From assembly GCF_927798175.1 (NCBI RefSeq), contig NZ_CAKMMP010000020.1:1-64000 (forward strand): a stretch of DNA of 64,000 nt, in the 5' to 3' direction. This DNA is from Paenibacillus sp. JJ-223 (GTDB taxonomy: Bacteria > Bacillota > Bacilli > Paenibacillales > Paenibacillaceae). The notes under the pieces are model-generated. The model made no database searches, was not told where the DNA came from, and worked only from the letters and a program-made list of their open reading frames with translations. Shown here piece after piece: positions 55,663-64,000 of the stretch. Position 1 is the first letter of the stretch; every line of letters begins with the position of its first letter. Position numbers and translations under genes: made by a program.

Positions 55663-57141
55663 TTATGGCTTCGACACGGCAGTCGAAATCTCCTTCGAGA
55701 TATTTTCAAGCGCGCGTTTCAGCTGTGCATCATATTGAGGATTCGCAATGCGCTCAATCAAAGCTGCCTCGAGCGATTCAGCAGTCGCCTGATCAATCTG
55801 TCCGGTTGCCTGAATGCCTTTCTGCTTCTGGAACGCCTTGACCGCTTCCTCGGTCTTCTGGTCGTAGTAACCGTCCACGCGATCCGGTTTGAAGTCAAGT
55901 CCTCTCAACATCGTCTGTGCACTCTTCACATCCGTGCTGTTGCTGTCGAATTTCAAAGGCAATTTTTCTTTGTTGATCGGCGCCACCGAGAAGTAGTCCG
56001 GCTGGTTAACCGCAATATCCGGCTCGATGCCTTTCTCGTGAATCCAGTCGCCGTTCGGCGTCAGCCATTTCGCAATGGTGATTTTCAGCAGGCTTCCATC
56101 GCCCATCTGTTTGTCATAACTCGTCTGAACCGTACCTTTACCGAAGGAATTTTCGCCGACGAGCGTTGCGCCTGCGGATTGTTTCAATGCACCGGCCAAA
56201 ATTTCCGACGCGCTCGCGCTTCCTTTGTTCATGAGAACCGTAATCGGATACGGCTTTACTTTGGATGGACCGTTAGACTTGCTTTGTTCGCGCTTGCCGT
56301 TTTTGTCCTCGACCTGCACGATGACCTTGCCTTTTGGCACAAACTGCTCGGCAATGTCGATCACGACTTGCAGGACGCCGCCCGGGTCATTGCGCACGTC
56401 GATGATCAAGCCTTTCATGTTCTGCTTCTCCAGCTTCGCGAGCTCTTCCTTGAAGCGTTCGCCCGTATTCATCGAGAATTGCGTAATCGAGATAACCCCG
56501 ACGCCGTTGTCCTCCATGTGGGCATAAACGGTCTCCATGTCGATGTCATCGCGCACGATCGTGAATTCGATGGCCTCCGTCGAACCGGCGCGTTTCACCT
56601 GGATCTTGGCTTCGCTGCCTTTTGGCCCCCTGATTTTGTTAACGGCTTTGTTCAGTTCCAACCCTTGCAGGGATTCACCGTTAACGGAGAGGATAATGTC
56701 TTTGGCGCGAATGCCCGCTTTTTCGGCCGGCGAACCTTTGATCGGGGACACGACGACAACGTTGCCGTCTTGCGAAGATACTTCGGCCCCGATGCCCGTG
56801 AACGAGCCTTCGATGGACTCTTCGAACTGGGCCGCCGTTTCCTGGGCCATGTAGTTGGAGTACGGGTCGCCGAGGGATTCCATCATGCCGTTGATCGCCC
56901 CGTCGATCAGTTTGGTTCGATCCACGTCTTTATAATAGTTGTTCGAGATCAAATCCATCGCGGTTTGAATCTTCTTCAAATCGTTCTTCTGCTGCGTGCT
57001 GCCCGTTACGCTCGCCAGCAAGCCTTCACCTGGGGTGGTTCTGGCCGCAATGCCGGGATACGTCATCAACACCATGGTTAACAGGCTTCCCCCGAGGAGG
57101 CCCAGAATAACCAGCAGCAGCGCCGATCTTTTCTTCATCAT
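55663..57141 (-). CDS. S41 carboxy-terminal processing protease (CtpA/CtpB type)
   Basis: 492 residues. N-terminal membrane anchor (about 8-28), PDZ domain (about 115-190), and S41 core with Ser310 (NKGSASASE) and Lys335 (SFGKGTVQ), 25 residues apart as in Prc. A C-terminal peptidoglycan-binding domain (about 408-470, PG_binding_1) is added. In B. subtilis, CtpB cuts SpoIVFA during sporulation; related enzymes control wall hydrolases. The neighbouring M23 hydrolase and FtsEX fit a wall-remodelling role here. Specific substrates are unknown. Confidence 0.92.
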   Translation of the reverse strand: MMKKRSALLLVILGLLGGSLLTMVLMTYPGIAARTTPGEGLLASVTGSTQQKNDLKKIQTAMDLISNNYYKDVDRTKLIDGAINGMMESLGDPYSNYMAQETAAQFEESIEGSFTGIGAEVSSQDGNVVVVSPIKGSPAEKAGIRAKDIILSVNGESLQGLELNKAVNKIRGPKGSEAKIQVKRAGSTEAIEFTIVRDDIDMETVYAHMEDNGVGVISITQFSMNTGERFKEELAKLEKQNMKGLIIDVRNDPGGVLQVVIDIAEQFVPKGKVIVQVEDKNGKREQSKSNGPSKVKPYPITVLMNKGSASASEILAGALKQSAGATLVGENSFGKGTVQTSYDKQMGDGSLLKITIAKWLTPNGDWIHEKGIEPDIAVNQPDYFSVAPINKEKLPLKFDSNSTDVKSAQTMLRGLDFKPDRVDGYYDQKTEEAVKAFQKQKGIQATGQIDQATAESLEAALIERIANPQYDAQLKRALENISKEISTAVSKP

Positions 57142-57282
57142 CCGTTTGCCACCGCCTTTGTTTTCGAAGGAGTCTCTCTCACAGCCGGCTCCTTCGGCAT
57201 ATTGCTTCCCTGAACATGCCAGCTTAGTATATGTCTAGCTTGTACGGATTATGATCTTTCCATTCCCGGGCAGATGCCGTCT

Positions 57283-58566
57283 CTACAAGTAGTTCATCGG
57301 ATTGACAGGGTTATCGTTGTCCCGTACCTCAAAATGAAGGTGAGGACCGGTCGAGTTGCCGGTATTGCCCGATTCCGCGATTTTGTCTCCGCGGGATACG
57401 TTGTCACCTTTGCTCACGCTGATGCTGTTCAAGTGGCCGTACAGCGTCCACAAGCCGCCGCCATGGTCCACGATGACCGTGTTTCCGTATCCGTTCATCC
57501 ATTCGGCCACGATGACGATGCCGTCGGATGCGGCATGTACGCTCGTACCGATCGGCACGGCGAAGTCAACGCCGTTGTGCATCTTGCCCACTTCGCCCGT
57601 AATCGGATGCGTGCGGCGTCCAAACGGCGAGGAGACATATCCTCCGGAGACGGGTTTGGAGAAGATGCCGCTGCCGGAACTGTACGAGGAACCTCCGTCT
57701 GAACTTACCTTGGTCGTTGTCTTCGCAGAGGCTGCGGCTGCAGCTTGGGCTTTCGCCTTGGCTGCTGCCAAGGCCTTTGCTTTGGCCGCGGCTGCGGCTT
57801 GTTGTTCGCGCAGCTTGTTTTTCTCCTGCAGCAATGCGGAACGTTTGCTGGCGATTTGCAGCAGCATGGTCTCCTGCTCCTGCGTTGCCTCTTCCGACTC
57901 TTCAATTTTAGCATCATAAGAGGCGAGAAGCACCTGCTTCTCCTTCTCTTTCTGGTCCAGCTGCGCTTTGCGCTGCTTTTTCTGTGCGTACAGGCTCTTG
58001 GCTTCAGCATACTGCTTGTCCAAATCCGCCTTTTTTTCCACGACAAGCTGTTTGTCTTTTTTGTGCTCATCGAGCAGATGTTGATCTTGGTCCACAATCG
58101 TTTTCAGAGAATCCGCACGCGTCAGGAAATCCGAAAAACTCGTGGAGGACAGCAGAACATCCAGATACGAAACGGCACCGTCCGTGTACATCAGGCGCAC
58201 CCGCGACTCGAGCAATTTTTGGCGGGAAACGATGCGCTCTTCTGCAGCCTTAAGCTCCTTTTTCGTGGTTCGGAGATCTTCTTCCGTATTCTCGATCTCC
58301 AGGGTAACGTTCGTCAGTTCGTCGCTGACCACGTTGATCTGCTCCATGACGATCTTCAGGTATGCATTGGTTTTGTTTTTGTAATGTTGGGCCTTCTGCT
58401 TGTTGGCAGCGGCTTTTTGCTGCTCTTTTTTGGCGGCAGCCGCTTTGCTCTCCAACTGCTGAATCTGCTTGTCAATATCGCTGATGCTTTGCGCATATCC
58501 GTCAGAAGCTTGAAAGGTCAAACCGGCCAATAACGATAAGGCCAGCAGCGAAGCTGTTTTTTTCAA
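57283..58566 (-). CDS. Secreted M23 peptidase with coiled coil (EnvC/PcsB-like), likely FtsEX effector
   Basis: 427 residues. Signal peptide ends near residue 26 (GYAQS). A long coiled coil (about 28-260) with an Ala/Lys-rich stretch (about 255-285) leads to a LytM/M23 domain (about 310-425) with zinc ligands in MHNGVDF and GPHLHFEVR. It cleaves peptidoglycan cross-bridges, or activates an amidase if EnvC-like; the H-x3-D and HLH zinc motifs are intact, so it should be active. TTG at 58566 (GGGGGATC before it) gives a normal signal peptide; the frame is open to 58605. It follows ftsX by about 190 bp. Confidence 0.85.
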   Translation of the reverse strand: MKKTASLLALSLLAGLTFQASDGYAQSISDIDKQIQQLESKAAAAKKEQQKAAANKQKAQHYKNKTNAYLKIVMEQINVVSDELTNVTLEIENTEEDLRTTKKELKAAEERIVSRQKLLESRVRLMYTDGAVSYLDVLLSSTSFSDFLTRADSLKTIVDQDQHLLDEHKKDKQLVVEKKADLDKQYAEAKSLYAQKKQRKAQLDQKEKEKQVLLASYDAKIEESEEATQEQETMLLQIASKRSALLQEKNKLREQQAAAAAKAKALAAAKAKAQAAAAASAKTTTKVSSDGGSSYSSGSGIFSKPVSGGYVSSPFGRRTHPITGEVGKMHNGVDFAVPIGTSVHAASDGIVIVAEWMNGYGNTVIVDHGGGLWTLYGHLNSISVSKGDNVSRGDKIAESGNTGNSTGPHLHFEVRDNDNPVNPMNYL

Positions 58567-58757
58567 AATGGTGATCCCCCATCCTATGAATTCACGAGAA
58601 AGCAACCTGCACAGGTGGTGAACAGCATGTTCCTGCTTTCTTCATCTAAAAGACTCCGTCAATGTACATATCGTCAAACAGGGTCCGTTAGTGAACCTGC
58701 TTTGCCATTCGATTTCGACAAAATTCGCAATTTCCAATCATTCGCGCCGTCCGCAGC

Positions 58758-59675
58758 TTACACTTGAAGCGACTTGCGGATGGACAACGTGCTTCCCAAA
58801 ATACCTACGAGCACGCCCAAAACCACAAGCAATGTACCCATAAGGAACCAAATATCCCCGAGCGGGATCAAATTGAGCATTTGCATGAACATATCCTGGG
58901 AAATGGTCGCCATCAGGCGGCTGTACCCAAAGAATAGCACCGCTACCGTAACGACCGAGCCGATCAGACCGATCAATGCCCCTTCAATGAAGAAAGGCCA
59001 GCGGATGAACGTGTTCGTGGCACCGACCAGCTTCATGATGCCAATCTCCCGGCGACGGGCCAGAATCGTTACGCGAATCGTATTCGAGATCAGAAACATG
59101 GACATCAGACCCAGCCCGCCGACAAAAATAAAGCCGATGTTGCGCACAAGCTTCGTAAACTTAAAGAGGACTTCTACCGTTTCTTTGCCGTAGTTCACTT
59201 TCATGATCGGTTTTTCCGGATGCTTCTCATTGAGGGCTTCGATTTTTTGCGCCACAAAAGTGACGGTTTCCGGTTCGATGACCTCGACTTCGATCGTCTC
59301 CGGCAGCGGATTGTTGTCCACGTCAAAACCGTCAAGCACGTTGTCTGCGCTATCGCCGAGCCGTTCGCGGAATTCCTTCAGCCCTTCCTCCTTCGAAACG
59401 AAGCGGATTTCCTTCACTTCAGGCATGGCGCTGATCTCCTGCTCCAGCGTATTGCGCATCTGCTCGTCCACGTTGAGCTCAAGGAAGGTGCTGATCTGCA
59501 CCTGGCTGTCCACTTGATTCGCCATGGAATTCACGTTGAGCACCAGCAGCATGAACACGCCCAAAATAAGCAGCGAGACAATAATCGACATGATTGAGGC
59601 CACCGACATCCAGCCATTACGGAATACGTTTTTGAATCCCTCCCGCAAATGGCGCACGAGAGTGCTAAAATTCAT
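58758..59675 (-). CDS. ftsX: Cell-division ABC transporter permease FtsX
   Basis: 305 residues. N-terminal helix (about 25-48), an external domain (about 50-170) that contacts wall hydrolases, then three helices (about 185-300). FRNGWMSVASIMSIIVSLL near 18 is conserved. It overlaps the ftsE end by 11 bp. With FtsE it transmits ATP hydrolysis to a coiled-coil hydrolase outside; the M23 gene next door is the best candidate. Confidence 0.95.
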   Translation of the reverse strand: MNFSTLVRHLREGFKNVFRNGWMSVASIMSIIVSLLILGVFMLLVLNVNSMANQVDSQVQISTFLELNVDEQMRNTLEQEISAMPEVKEIRFVSKEEGLKEFRERLGDSADNVLDGFDVDNNPLPETIEVEVIEPETVTFVAQKIEALNEKHPEKPIMKVNYGKETVEVLFKFTKLVRNIGFIFVGGLGLMSMFLISNTIRVTILARRREIGIMKLVGATNTFIRWPFFIEGALIGLIGSVVTVAVLFFGYSRLMATISQDMFMQMLNLIPLGDIWFLMGTLLVVLGVLVGILGSTLSIRKSLQV

Positions 59676-60351
59676 AACCGTACTCCCCTCTCATCTGGTC
59701 GCGCACGATTTGACCGCGCTCAATGGCGATAACCCGTTTGCGCATCGTGTTGACGATATCCTTGTTGTGGGTCGCCATTACGATCGTCGTTCCCCGGAAA
59801 TTGATCTCGTCCAGCAGCTGCATGATGCCCCAGGACGTCTCCGGATCAAGATTGCCCGTAGGCTCGTCCGCGATAATGACGGACGGATTGTTCACGATGG
59901 CTCGCGCAATCGCAATGCGCTGCTGTTCGCCGCCCGACAGTTGGGAAGGCTCGCGATTCGCTTTTCCTTTCAAACCGACGAGGTCGAGCACTTCCAGTAC
60001 CCGTTTCTTGATATGGCGCTTTGGCGCCTCGATGACTTCCATCGCAAAGGCTACGTTCTCATACGCGGTCATTTTCGGCAGCAGCCGGAAATCCTGAAAA
60101 ATAACGCCGATATTGCGGCGTACGTAAGGGATTTTGCGCGGCTTCAGCTTGCCGATATTAAATCCGTTGATGGAGATCTGTCCTTTGGTCGGAATTTCTT
60201 CCCGGTACATCAATTTCATAAATGTCGATTTACCCGCCCCGGACGGACCGACAATATAAACGAATTCGTTGCGGTCGATCTTCACCGACACCCCTTGTAA
60301 TGCGTGGGTACCATTGGGATAGGTCTTCCACACGTCCTGCATTTCAATCAC
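59665..60351 (-). CDS. ftsE: Cell-division ABC transporter ATPase FtsE
   Basis: 228 residues. Walker A GPSGAGKST (about 36-44), signature LSGGEQQRIAIARA, Walker B VIIADEPTGNLD. GTG at 60351 is chosen: AGGAAGTGA precedes it and the protein then begins MIEMQDVWKTYPNG like other FtsE; the frame is open seven codons further. A TATAAT (60386-60381, minus strand) lies 30 bp upstream. Confidence 0.95.
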   Translation of the reverse strand: MIEMQDVWKTYPNGTHALQGVSVKIDRNEFVYIVGPSGAGKSTFMKLMYREEIPTKGQISINGFNIGKLKPRKIPYVRRNIGVIFQDFRLLPKMTAYENVAFAMEVIEAPKRHIKKRVLEVLDLVGLKGKANREPSQLSGGEQQRIAIARAIVNNPSVIIADEPTGNLDPETSWGIMQLLDEINFRGTTIVMATHNKDIVNTMRKRVIAIERGQIVRDQMRGEYGYEF

Positions 60352-60380
60352 ATCATCACTTCCTGCTCGCATAGTTAGCC

Positions 60381-60386
60381 ATTATA
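60381..60386 (-). promoter_or_regulatory. Candidate -10 of the ftsEX operon
   Basis: TATAAT on the minus strand, 29 bp before the ftsE start. No good -35 is seen at the right distance (AAATGA at 17 bp). Confidence 0.45.
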
Positions 60387-60492
60387 CTTTCGACATCATA
60401 CCGTCATTTCCTTTAAAAAAGACTGAATTTCATCAGCAATCCCGCATTCTCCCTTTTTCGAGCCCGAAGAATGGCTGCACATGAAATTTATT

Positions 60493-60508
60493 GTAACAAA
60501 TTTGTTAC
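60493..60508. promoter_or_regulatory. Perfect 16-bp palindrome GTAACAAATTTGTTAC
   Basis: Lies in the divergent gap between ftsE and the vanW-like gene, 95 bp before the latter. Symmetry and length fit a dimeric repressor site; the regulator is unknown. Confidence 0.55.
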
Positions 60509-60602
60509 CTTTTGAGTACCCGAAAGTTTTCCAACCTTGGATCATATAGATAAAGCATGTTGCAAATGACGGAACAACAGAAGCCAAAAGGAGCGTACGC
60601 TG

Positions 60603-62033
60603 ATGAAAAAAATACATTTGACGGTCATTGCCCTCTTTTCGTTACTCCTTCTCGGTTCCGCTTCTTACGGTGTGCTCTATATGTACGTGAACCAGCCTAA
60701 CCTCCCCAAAGAAGTCGTCGTTGGCGGTTGGTCCGTGGGGGGACAGCCCCGTAAAAGTGTTTTGAGCACGCTGGACGAGCGATTGCAACAGCTATCGGAC
60801 TGGCCCGTCTCGCTTGAAGTGGTCGAACCGGAACCCCAAACACTGCAATTCACGGCATCCGAAACGGGAGCCCGCTATGGAGCAGACGCATTCCGGTCCG
60901 CCGTTAAGGCGTTGGAGGAAGGGGATGTATGGGAACGTGCCTATGCGCGCTATCATTTCGCCGAGACGTGGTCGCTGGACATGTCGTATGATGCAGGCAT
61001 CCTCAAGAAGAGATTGAATCCGGAATGGGAAAAAGAGACCTTCGGATCGCCCGCGAACGCCGTCCGCCGCATCACCGCAGGCGACAAAGTACAATACATC
61101 CCCGAGAAAGGCGCCCGCCGGATCGCCTGGGATGAGCTGGCAAGCCTGATGGCAGCCAAGCTGCCTCATGATTTTACCGGAATAGACTCCGCCACGGAAC
61201 GCAAACCCGTGTCGGTTCGGCTCCCTCTGTACACTCAGCAACCCGAGGTGACCGTGCATTCGTTGCAGCAGGAAGGCATCGAACGGAAAATCGTCCAGTT
61301 CTCCACAAGCTTGGGAAACAGCAGCAACGGACGGATACATAACGTCAGCTCGGCGGCCCAGGCGGTAGACGGCATGATTCTGCCTCCGGGGGGCATGTTC
61401 GACTATGAAAAGGTCATTCGCAAGGCCGAAAAAGAATACGGCTTCCGTGAAGCTCCGGTGATCGTGAACGGCCGCTTGACGCCAGGCATCGGCGGCGGCA
61501 TTTGCCAAGTATCAAGCACCGTATACAATGCCGCCCTTTTGACGGGACTGGACATCGTCGAGCGCCGCAATCATTCCCTGCCGGTCAAGTATTTGCCGAA
61601 AGGGCTTGATGCCACTTTCGCCTCGGGAGCGATCAATTTCCGTTTCAAAAACAATACCGGGAAGTCGCTGCTGATCCATGCCAAGGTTCAGGGCGGATAC
61701 CTCACCGTCAAATTTTTCGGCACATTCCCCGAGAATGTCACCTATGAGCTGGAATCCCGGACGGTCGAAACGCTCGGCGTTCCGGTGAAATACGTCTCAA
61801 GCAACGTGCTGCCCGAAGGCGTAGAGCAGGTTCTCCAAAACGGCCAACCGGGATATATCGTAGAAACCGTTCGCATCAAAAAAGTCGACGGCAAAGTCGT
61901 GGAAACCCAAACGATCTCGCGAGACACGTACAAAGCGCAAAACCGCCTGATTGCCCGCTCGGGCCACAGCAGCCTGCCCGATCTGCAGGAACCGTCCGTC
62001 GTGGAGGATGGGGTCAGCAGCAGCCGCCCCTGA
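60603..62033 (+). CDS. VanW family protein with G5 domain
   Basis: 476 residues. N-terminal signal anchor (about 5-27), a PG_binding_4-like region (about 40-230), the VanW domain (about 240-385; PPGGMFDYEKV, GGGICQVSSTVYNAALL, ERRNHSLPV), and a C-terminal G5 domain (about 385-450). VanW-type proteins are surface or sporulation-linked; G5 may bind amino sugars. No enzyme activity is established. AAAGGAG is 9 nt before ATG. Single gene. Confidence 0.88.
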   Translation: MKKIHLTVIALFSLLLLGSASYGVLYMYVNQPNLPKEVVVGGWSVGGQPRKSVLSTLDERLQQLSDWPVSLEVVEPEPQTLQFTASETGARYGADAFRSAVKALEEGDVWERAYARYHFAETWSLDMSYDAGILKKRLNPEWEKETFGSPANAVRRITAGDKVQYIPEKGARRIAWDELASLMAAKLPHDFTGIDSATERKPVSVRLPLYTQQPEVTVHSLQQEGIERKIVQFSTSLGNSSNGRIHNVSSAAQAVDGMILPPGGMFDYEKVIRKAEKEYGFREAPVIVNGRLTPGIGGGICQVSSTVYNAALLTGLDIVERRNHSLPVKYLPKGLDATFASGAINFRFKNNTGKSLLIHAKVQGGYLTVKFFGTFPENVTYELESRTVETLGVPVKYVSSNVLPEGVEQVLQNGQPGYIVETVRIKKVDGKVVETQTISRDTYKAQNRLIARSGHSSLPDLQEPSVVEDGVSSSRP

Positions 62034-62228
62034 GGGAAAGTTTGGAGATGATGGTCCCGAGGGCAGGGCGAACAGGTCATGCAGGGTCAATCTCGGGTGA
62101 GTTCAATGTAGGCATGCGAAGGCGCAGAAGGTTTATGCATCTATCGACATAGTTTGCTGAAGAGCATGACGCGGTATTTGCAACAGAAGCTTCCATAGAT
62201 TGCACTTGTGTATTCATGTGCCCGATGT

Positions 62229-62287
62229 GATAAAAGGAGCGCAACCTTATACGAACGGTGAGGTTCGGATGGTTGCGCTCCTTTATC
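62229..62287. terminator. Large bidirectional hairpin downstream of the vanW-like gene
   Basis: Arms GATAAAAGGAGCGCAACC and GGTTGCGCTCCTTTATC pair over 17 bp with one bulge; an inner CGAAC/GTTCG stem caps them. A short T run follows on both strands. It is the first possible stop for vanW-like transcription, 195 bp past the gene. Confidence 0.7.
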
Positions 62288-62353
62288 ATTCTCCAGGTGT
62301 GCTCGGGGCTGGTAGGCTGGTTCACTGCGACTTGGAGCTAATCGCGAGTACGC

Positions 62354-62540
62354 TTACGAACTTCACACGCGTTATATGGAGGCTTTTGCACACTCAAAAA
62401 TTGTAACGAACCCAGGACAAGCTATTATAGGAAAATGCGCTGTTTAGGCGCAATCCCCTTGAAATAACGTGCGTCAGGTTCATTACAATTTTCCACATGC
62501 TGATTTTCAAGGAATAAGGTGTCTCAGATTCGTTACAGCT
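62354..62540. repeat. Cluster of four degenerate ~40-bp intergenic repeats (REP/MITE-like)
   Basis: Copies at 62354-62391 (+), 62401-62440 (+), 62448-62488 (-) and 62499-62540 (-). Shared pattern: TTGTAACGAACC-TGA-CACG-TTATT-AAGGGAAA-TGCGC with many changes. The second and third form an imperfect inverted repeat about 90 bp long around TGTTTAG. The rest of the 779-bp gap 62034-62812 contains the terminators and no convincing gene. Confidence 0.6.
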
Positions 62541-62554
62541 TGTTCGCTCCACAT

Positions 62555-62594
62555 CAAAAGGACCGCCCCTGTCATATTTATGACTGGACGGTCC
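62555..62594 (-). terminator. Probable terminator of the DHA2 transporter gene
   Basis: Minus strand GGACCG...CGGTCC outer stem with an inner GTCATA/TATGAC stem, then TTTTGATG. It lies about 220 bp past the stop. Confidence 0.5.
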
Positions 62595-62812
62595 CTCGAT
62601 GATGTTAGTGATGCGGATAATTAACATTTCATTGTGTATGTTTGCGTTCGTTTGCTGCATGTACGATTCTGTTTTGATGGATCACGCCAAGCATGGATTG
62701 GATGCTCCTCCACAACGCTTGCCTGCTGCCGATGCTTCGAACGAGTCGTTCATTGCAATAGCAAGTTTGCGTGATGGAATATGCTCAGCAAAACATGAAC
62801 CAAACTTCCCAC

Positions 62813-64000
62813 TTAGTGGCCTGCCGTATACTCTCCCTGCTCCTCGCCCACAACCATTTTGTCCTTGCCCATAAAAAACGCGGCGATCAAGGCCAACGCG
62901 GCCGGAATGATGGCCCAGGCAAACAGCTGCACGATGGAAGAGGAGAGCGCATGCGTAATAGCCTCCAGCACTTGGGGCGGGATCGCCTGCCTAAGCTCCG
63001 GCGAGAGCAGCGCATGCGGGTCGGCCAGGTCCATGCCCTGCGGTATGCCGCCTGCGGCTGCTCCGCTGCCCGCCGCGCCGCCACCGAGAGCCTCACCCAT
63101 TTTTTGCGTAAAGACATGCCCTTGCACGATTCCGAAAATGGTGATGCCCATCGTCATGCCCAAGGATCGCAGAAAATTCAGCGTTGAACTCGCGGCACCG
63201 CGCTGGCGCGGCTCGAACGCGTTCATGGCCGCATTGCTGAGCACCGAGAAGGAACCGCCCACGCCGAGACCAATCAGCACCATGAAAATCCGGATCGTCC
63301 ACAAGGAAGAGTTCTCATCCAGTGTCGTCAGCAGACCAAGTCCAACCACGAGCAGTGCAAGCGTAGGAATCATGATGCTGCGATACCGGACTTTGGTCAT
63401 CAACACACCGCCCATCGAGGCCGTGACGACGGAACCCAGCATCATCGGCAGCAGTACGAGCCCCGAATTCGTGGCTTTTCCGCCGAGCACACCCTGAATG
63501 AAAATCGGAATGTACACCGAAGCGGTAATGAATGCCGCCCCGCTGAACATCGCCATGACATTGCTGGACCAGTACACCCGGGTGCGGAACATGGCAAACG
63601 AAATGATCGGTTCCTTCGCTTTGCTCTCCGCATACAGGAACAGCAGGGTCAACGCGGCGAATCCGGCAAACAAGCCGAGAATCTGCGCCGAATCCCATGC
63701 ATACGCCTTGCCGCCAAGCTCGAGCGCAAAGATCAGGCACACGACCGCGCCGATCAGCGTCGCCGCCCCCAGCCAGTCGATCTGCTGGGATTGATGCTGA
63801 TGCGACTCCTTATAGAAAAACGCGATAAACACAAACGCGATCAGACCGAGCGGCAAATTAATGTAAAATACCCATTCCCATGCCGCGTATTGCGTAATGT
63901 ACGCCCCGAGCAGCGGACCGAATACGCTGGAAAGCCCGAATACCGCGCCGAACAAACCGCCTAGCTTGCCTCTCGCTTCCGGCGCAACCACGTCAAACAT
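62813..64000 (-). CDS. MFS drug efflux transporter, DHA2 (EmrB/QacA) family, 5' end missing
   Basis: 395 residues are visible; the gene runs off the right edge. GAVFGLSSVFGPLLGAYI (residues 17-34 here) is the antiporter motif C of helix 5, so about 100-120 N-terminal residues lie outside, and the ATG at the very edge is an internal Met. About ten further helices follow, ending in a short charged tail. A Gly/Ala-rich loop (GGGAAGSGAAAGG, near 305) precedes the last helix. It likely exports toxic organic compounds; substrate unknown. Confidence 0.9.
   Translation of the reverse strand: MFDVVAPEARGKLGGLFGAVFGLSSVFGPLLGAYITQYAAWEWVFYINLPLGLIAFVFIAFFYKESHQHQSQQIDWLGAATLIGAVVCLIFALELGGKAYAWDSAQILGLFAGFAALTLLFLYAESKAKEPIISFAMFRTRVYWSSNVMAMFSGAAFITASVYIPIFIQGVLGGKATNSGLVLLPMMLGSVVTASMGGVLMTKVRYRSIMIPTLALLVVGLGLLTTLDENSSLWTIRIFMVLIGLGVGGSFSVLSNAAMNAFEPRQRGAASSTLNFLRSLGMTMGITIFGIVQGHVFTQKMGEALGGGAAGSGAAAGGIPQGMDLADPHALLSPELRQAIPPQVLEAITHALSSSIVQLFAWAIIPAALALIAAFFMGKDKMVVGEEQGEYTAGH

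Noticed and set aside
62354..62540. CRISPR array
   Set aside because: The repeats are degenerate, in both orientations and without regular spacers; no cas gene is present.
62034..62812. Small genes in the gap after the vanW-like gene (frames of 60-97 codons)
   Set aside because: They run through hairpins and the repeat family, lack ribosome sites and resemble nothing known.
63998..64000. ATG at the very right edge as the start of the DHA2 transporter
   Set aside because: Motif C of helix 5 begins 17 residues later, so the true N-terminus is outside the window.

Overview
The window looks like chromosomal DNA of a Paenibacillus-type Firmicute. The signs are the pcrB-pcrA-ligA operon, a B. subtilis-like ftsEX/ctp/minJ neighbourhood, sigma-A type -35/-10 boxes, AGGAGG ribosome sites with frequent TTG and GTG starts, and many Rho-independent terminators. 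Genus and species cannot be proved from the sequence alone. Most of the window is stable core genome. The accessory part is one large surface-glycan locus.

Left edge (1-8.4 kb): bases 1-16 are the 5' tip of a 16S rRNA gene leaving the window leftwards, preceded by its leader and two tandem rRNA promoters. A membrane-anchored molybdopterin oxidoreductase points right. Then come the leftward repair/lipid operon pcrB-pcrA-ligA and a GDPD-fold membrane protein.

Glycan locus (8.4-30.7 kb): almost all genes point left. It holds a polyprenyl-phosphate sugar-phosphate transferase, a GT2 transferase, rmlACBD (dTDP-L-rhamnose), an FdtA/FdtC/FdtB-like set (a dTDP-3-acetamido-3,6-dideoxyhexose), a GtrB-like/GtrA pair with a GT-C-like membrane protein, ManC (GDP-mannose), a 1103-residue methyltransferase/coiled-coil/two-glycosyltransferase protein, and a Wzt/Wzm ABC exporter. 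Divergently lies an O-antigen-ligase-type protein with a TPR-like tail, followed by galU. The layout matches S-layer glycoprotein glycan (slg) loci of Geobacillus and Paenibacillus: lipid-linked assembly inside, methyl-capped chain export by Wzm/Wzt, then ligation to a surface protein. The middle (about 13.7-27.3 kb) is clearly AT-richer than both flanks, which suggests transfer.

Middle (30.9-46.6 kb): a SWIM-SNF2 helicase, a long U32 RNA-modification-type protein, an HtrA protease with a copper-amine-oxidase-like 'stalk' protein, a tiny membrane protein, and uvrB/uvrA with a LexA-like box at the uvrB promoter.

Right (46.7-64 kb): motAB; a two-permease ABC exporter divergent from its NarL-type two-component system, with a perfect palindrome between them; the division/envelope cluster ftsE-ftsX-M23 peptidase-ctp protease-minJ-like; a VanW/G5 protein divergent from ftsE with a 16-bp palindrome between; a 0.8-kb intergenic stretch with a degenerate repeat family; and a DHA2 drug-efflux gene cut off by the right edge.

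No tRNA, CRISPR array, transposase or prophage was seen. The most interesting items are the trimodular glycan enzyme and its locus, the repeat family at 62.35-62.54 kb, and several palindromic operator candidates.
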